Shown piece by piece: positions 5,367 through 8,212 of a DNA stretch of 8,212 nucleotides (the first letter of the stretch is position 1; the number at the start of each line of letters is the position of its first letter). Below the pieces are notes generated by a model. That model did not search any database. It was not told the origin of the DNA and saw only the letters and a program-made list of their open reading frames with translations. The DNA is taken from contig CAMLCW010000237.1 in the NCBI GenBank assembly GCA_946478645.1, forward strand, positions 1 to 8,212, read 5' to 3'. The translations under genes and the position numbers were made by a program. This stretch comes from an uncultured Variovorax sp. GTDB taxonomy: Bacteria > Pseudomonadota > Gammaproteobacteria > Burkholderiales > Burkholderiaceae.

Positions 5367-6736
5367 GGAGTGTCGTCGCCCTCGCTGTCGGCGGCGGGCG
5401 GCAGCAGCGCCTGCGACTGCGCCTCGGGCAGCGCCTCGACCTTGCGCAACGCAAGCCGCATCTGCTTGGCCCGGGTGTCGGCTTTGTCGATGGTGTCGGA
5501 GGCCTTGGCCACCTGCTCCTTGATGCGCGAGACCCATTCGCCATAGCGCTCGAACTCGGTCTTGACCGCACCCAGCACCTTCCAGACCTCGGAGGCCTGC
5601 CGCTCCAGCGCGAGTGTGCGAAAGCCCATGTGCAGGCTGTTGAGCATGGCCAGCAAGGTGGTCGGGCCGGCCAGGGTCACGCGGTGCTGTCGCTGGATCG
5701 CGCCCATCAGGCCGGGCCGGCGCAGCACCTCGGCGTAGAGGCTCTCGACCGGCAGGAACAGGATCGCGAAATCGGTGGTGTGCGGCGCCGCGAGGTAGCT
5801 CTCGGCGATCGACTTGGCCTCGCTGCGCACCCGCGCCTCGAGCGCCTTGGCGGCAAGCTCGGCGCCCGCGGCATCGGCGCGCTCGTGCGCATCGATGAGG
5901 CGCTCGTAGTCGTCGCGCGGGAACTTGGCGTCGATCGGCAGCCAGACCGGCGCGCCGTCGTCGCCGCGGCCCGGGAAGCGGATCGCGAAGTCGACGCGCT
6001 GGCCGCTGCGCGGCTTGGTCTCGACCTGGCGCGCGTACTGGTCGGCCGTGAGCACCTGCTCGAGCAGCGCCTCGAGCTGCACTTCGCCGAACACGCCGCG
6101 CGTCTTGACGTTGGTCAGCACGCGCTGCAGGCTGCCCACGCCGACGGCCAGCGACTGCATCTCGCCCAGTCCCTTGTGCACCTGCTCGAGCCGCTCGGCG
6201 ACCTGCTTGAAGCTCTCGCCGAGCCGCGCCTCGAGCGTGCTCTGGAGCTTCTCGTCGACAGTCTTTCGCATCTCGTCGAGCTTGGCGGCGTTGTTCTGTT
6301 GCAGCTGCGCGAGCTGCGTCTCCATGGTGGCGCGCACCTCGGAGAGCCGGCGTGCGTTGGATTCGCTCAGGCCCTGCAACTGGTTGTTGAGCGTGTCGCC
6401 GAGGTTCTTCTGCAGCGAGGCGAGCTGCAGCGCGAAGGCGTCGAGCTGGGCGTTCTGCGTGCGCGTGGCCTCTGCCCCCTGCTGCACCAGTGCCTGCTGG
6501 AAGGTGGCGAAGGCCTGCGCAGTTTCCTGCCGTGCGCCGCGCGAGCTCTCGGCAATTTCGTGGCGCAGTTCGCGCTCGGTGCGTTCGTGCGCGCTGCGCA
6601 TGGCGGCCAGTGCGCCGAGGATTTCGCTGTGGTCGGGCTCAGGCTGGCGCCGCGCGAGCAGCCAGATCACGAGCACCAGCTGGAGGAGCGCGAGCGCGCC
6701 CAGCGCGAGAAGAATCTGTTCGGTGGTGGTTTCCAA
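5363..6736 (-). CDS. rmuC: DNA recombination protein RmuC
   Basis: RmuC proteins limit recombination at inverted and short repeats and carry a PD-(D/E)XK-like nuclease fold; the biochemical activity is poorly defined. This 457-residue product has one N-terminal membrane segment (about 8-28, LLALGALALLQLVLVIWLLA), a long heptad-rich coiled coil (about 40-200, rich in Q, E, L and R), then the conserved RmuC domain (about 205-430). Signatures are GVFGEVQLEALLE (215-227), VDFAIRFPG (248-256), WLPIDAKFP (265-273, with D269 and K271 fitting the D-X-K of a nuclease core) and DFAILFLPVESLYAE (322-336). The tail is acidic and ends GDDTP. The most likely start is TTG at 6736, since no ATG or GTG lies suitably placed before the membrane segment; AAAGAG 12 bases upstream is a distant, weak ribosome site. 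Its stop overlaps the GTG of the MFS gene, and the dehydrogenase ends 35 bases upstream. Confidence 0.93.
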   Translation of the reverse strand: METTTEQILLALGALALLQLVLVIWLLARRQPEPDHSEILGALAAMRSAHERTERELRHEIAESSRGARQETAQAFATFQQALVQQGAEATRTQNAQLDAFALQLASLQKNLGDTLNNQLQGLSESNARRLSEVRATMETQLAQLQQNNAAKLDEMRKTVDEKLQSTLEARLGESFKQVAERLEQVHKGLGEMQSLAVGVGSLQRVLTNVKTRGVFGEVQLEALLEQVLTADQYARQVETKPRSGQRVDFAIRFPGRGDDGAPVWLPIDAKFPRDDYERLIDAHERADAAGAELAAKALEARVRSEAKSIAESYLAAPHTTDFAILFLPVESLYAEVLRRPGLMGAIQRQHRVTLAGPTTLLAMLNSLHMGFRTLALERQASEVWKVLGAVKTEFERYGEWVSRIKEQVAKASDTIDKADTRAKQMRLALRKVEALPEAQSQALLPPAADSEGDDTP

Positions 6737-6771
6737 GGGGTCCGGTATCTCTTTCTGTCTGCAGCCTGCGT

Positions 6772-7758
6772 CTACTTCGTTGCCGCCGGCACCGGCGTCA
6801 CGGGCGTGAGCGGCCCCTTGCCGCCGAACCATGCGATCAGGTTGTCGGCCGCGAGGTCGGCCATGGCACGCCGCGTGGGCACGGTGGCGCTCGCGATGTG
6901 CGGCGTCAGCACCACGTTGGGCACGGTGAGCAGGTCCGGGTGGACCTTGGGCTCGCCTTCGAACACGTCCAGGCCCGCCGCCGCGATCTTCTTCTCGCGC
7001 AGCGCCGCGGCCAGCGCCGCGTCGTCCACGATACCGCCGCGCGCGATGTTCACGAGCGTGGCGGTCGGCTTCATCAGCGCGAGCTCGGCCGCGCCGATGG
7101 TGTGGTGCGAGGCCGGCGAATACGGCACCACCAGCACCACGTGGTCGGCCGTCTTGAGGAGCTCTTCCTTGCCGAGGTAGCTGGCCTTGCATTCGGCCTC
7201 GGTCGCGGCATCGAGGCGCGACCGGTTGTGATAGACCACCTTCATGCCGAAGCCGTGCGCACCGCGCTTCGCGATGCCCTGCCCGATGCGGCCCATGCCG
7301 ATGATGCCGAGCGTCGCGCCGTGGATGTCGGAGCCCGCGAACATGTCGAAGCTCCACTTCTCCCACTTGCCCGCACGCAGGAAATGCTCGCTCTCGGCAA
7401 TGCGCCGGGCCGTGGCCATCAACAGCGCGAAGCCGAAGTCGGCCGTGGTCTCGGTCAGCACGTCGGGTGCGTTGGTGCCGAGCACGCCGCGCGCGGCCAT
7501 CGCGTCGACGTCGAAGTTGTTGTAGCCCACGGCCATGTTGGCGCAGATCTTGAGGTCGGGGCAGGCGTCGAGCAGCGCGGCATCGATGCGCTCGCTGCCG
7601 GTGGTGAAGGCACCCTGCTTGCCCTGCAGCCTGGCGATGAGCTGTTCCTTGCTCCAGCTCTCGTCGGCCTGGTTCGATTCGACCTCGAAGTGCTGCGCGA
7701 GGCGTTCGATGGTCTCGGGGAAGATCGCGCGCGCGACCAGGATCTTGGGCTTGCTCAT
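6772..7758 (-). CDS. D-2-hydroxyacid dehydrogenase, glyoxylate/hydroxypyruvate reductase type
   Basis: A 328-residue cytoplasmic enzyme of the D-isomer-specific 2-hydroxyacid dehydrogenase family, reducing a 2-keto acid with NAD(P)H; close resemblance to GhrB/GyaR points to glyoxylate and hydroxypyruvate. The substrate-binding half includes MAVGYNNFDVDA (75-86). The nucleotide-binding Rossmann motif is GIIGMGRIG (151-159). HNRSR (177-181) after the second strand, with basic and serine residues and no acidic one, suggests a preference for NADPH. The catalytic triad is complete: R240 in NIARGG, E269 in DVFEGEP and H287 in LTPHIAS. I start at ATG 7758 (MSKPKILVAR); the in-frame extension upstream lies in the preceding gene. 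The ribosome site is weak. It begins 11 bases after the antiporter stop, so the two are probably cotranscribed. Exact substrate is inferred from family only. Confidence 0.93.
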   Translation of the reverse strand: MSKPKILVARAIFPETIERLAQHFEVESNQADESWSKEQLIARLQGKQGAFTTGSERIDAALLDACPDLKICANMAVGYNNFDVDAMAARGVLGTNAPDVLTETTADFGFALLMATARRIAESEHFLRAGKWEKWSFDMFAGSDIHGATLGIIGMGRIGQGIAKRGAHGFGMKVVYHNRSRLDAATEAECKASYLGKEELLKTADHVVLVVPYSPASHHTIGAAELALMKPTATLVNIARGGIVDDAALAAALREKKIAAAGLDVFEGEPKVHPDLLTVPNVVLTPHIASATVPTRRAMADLAADNLIAWFGGKGPLTPVTPVPAATK

Positions 7759-7769
7759 GATGTCTGTGC

Positions 7770-8212
7770 CTAGCGGAAGAAGATGAAGGTGGAAAGGACG
7801 AACAGCGGAACCAGAATGCCCACCGACCACGCCATGTAGCCGAAGAAGCTCGGCATGGGCACGCCGCGGCTTTCGGCGATGGCCTTGACCATCAGGTTGG
7901 GCGCGTTGCCGATGTAGGTGTTGGCGCCCATGAAGACCGCGCCCGCCGAGATCGCCGCGAGCGTGGCCGCGTGGGTCGTCATGAGCGTGGCGGCATCGCC
8001 GCCGGCGGTGTTGAAGAAGACCAGGTAGGTCGGTGCGTTGTCGAGGAACGAGCTCAGGATGCCGGTGGCCCAGAAGTACATGGCCGGATCGGGCTGGCCG
8101 TCGGGCCGGGTGACGGCGGCTATCACCGCGCCGAACGGTCCCTGCACGCCGGCCTTGAGCATGGCGATGACCGGGATGATGGTCAGGAAGATGCCCGCGA
8201 ACAGCTTGGCCA
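7770..8212 (-). CDS. Putative sodium:proton antiporter (NhaD/ArsB-like ion transporter), partial: N-terminal part lies beyond the right edge
   Basis: Only the last 146 residues are inside the window; the frame stays open to the edge, so the gene begins outside. The fragment has about four hydrophobic segments and ends in a membrane helix (VGILVPLFVLSTFIFFR). Two asparagine-alanine-proline motifs, SSFLDNAPTYLVFF and GANTYIGNAPNLMVKAIAE, stand in membrane-embedded stretches, as in the ion-transporter superfamily that includes NhaD, ArsB and CitMHS, where discontinuous helices carry such motifs in each inverted half. Homologues of this kind are usually annotated as sodium:proton antiporters in Burkholderiales; the transported ion is not proven, and citrate or another anion is possible. 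An internal ATG at 8162 is not the start, because similar hydrophobic sequence (KLFAGIFLTIIPVIA) continues upstream. Confidence 0.82.
   Translation of the reverse strand, partial: AKLFAGIFLTIIPVIAMLKAGVQGPFGAVIAAVTRPDGQPDPAMYFWATGILSSFLDNAPTYLVFFNTAGGDAATLMTTHAATLAAISAGAVFMGANTYIGNAPNLMVKAIAESRGVPMPSFFGYMAWSVGILVPLFVLSTFIFFR

Noticed and set aside
4368..5546. 392-codon plus-strand frame rich in H, R, Q and D
   Set aside because: It is antisense to the MFS gene, whose minus-strand product has twelve hydrophobic segments and motif A. The antisense frame mirrors hydrophobic codons as charged ones.
5219..7180. 653-codon open frame on the plus strand
   Set aside because: It crosses three genes on the opposite strand (MFS, rmuC, dehydrogenase), has a low-complexity R/A/L/G composition and no recognisable domain. 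It is a codon-bias shadow.
1..8212. Possible mobile element, prophage, CRISPR or defence island
   Set aside because: No transposase, integrase, tRNA, direct-repeat array or compositional break was seen. All genes look like core or common accessory genes with uniform codon use.

Overview
The window reads as ordinary chromosome from a GC-rich beta-proteobacterium. Comamonadaceae such as Variovorax or Acidovorax is my best guess. The grounds are strong G/C at third codon positions, an earP-efp pair with an arginine-type EF-P, a beta-proteobacterial-looking RmuC and antiporter tail, and AT-rich -10-like hexamers of the TAAAAT/CACAAT kind. The taxonomic call comes from protein feel and not from a search. 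I see no mobile element, CRISPR array, tRNA or rRNA, and no gene-free stretch longer than 175 bases.

Left part (1-3246). The 5' two thirds of uvrC (nucleotide excision repair) runs leftward off the window edge. Divergent from it, across a 51-base gap, is earP, the EF-P arginine rhamnosyltransferase. It is followed in the same direction by efp, elongation factor P, whose loop carries arginine at position 32, the residue EarP modifies. A 173-base leader with its own probable promoter separates earP from efp. A clear intrinsic terminator with a GCAA tetraloop closes efp. Enzyme and substrate are thus encoded side by side: EarP transfers rhamnose from dTDP-rhamnose to EF-P, which then relieves ribosomes stalled at polyproline.

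Middle (3275-4211). A rightward LOG-family gene (nucleoside-monophosphate phosphoribohydrolase type) is preceded by a perfect 7+7 dyad over a possible -10 box. It converges on the next operon through a 28-base gap. Both convergent genes end in AAG CTG TAG, and these ends form the arms of a long inverted repeat.

Right part (4203-8212, all leftward). In transcription order this is a putative Na+/H+ antiporter (3' end only), a D-2-hydroxyacid dehydrogenase (glyoxylate/hydroxypyruvate reductase type), rmuC, and a 12-TM MFS transporter. Gaps of 11 and 35 bases and a 4-base GTGA overlap suggest one transcription unit, although the four products share no obvious pathway.

I did not find a convincing undescribed system. 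The best second looks are small: the convergent stop-codon inverted repeat, the structured efp leader, the dyad in front of the LOG gene, and the tightly coupled rmuC-MFS pair. The many long overlapping reading frames on the opposite strands are by-products of GC-rich codon use.
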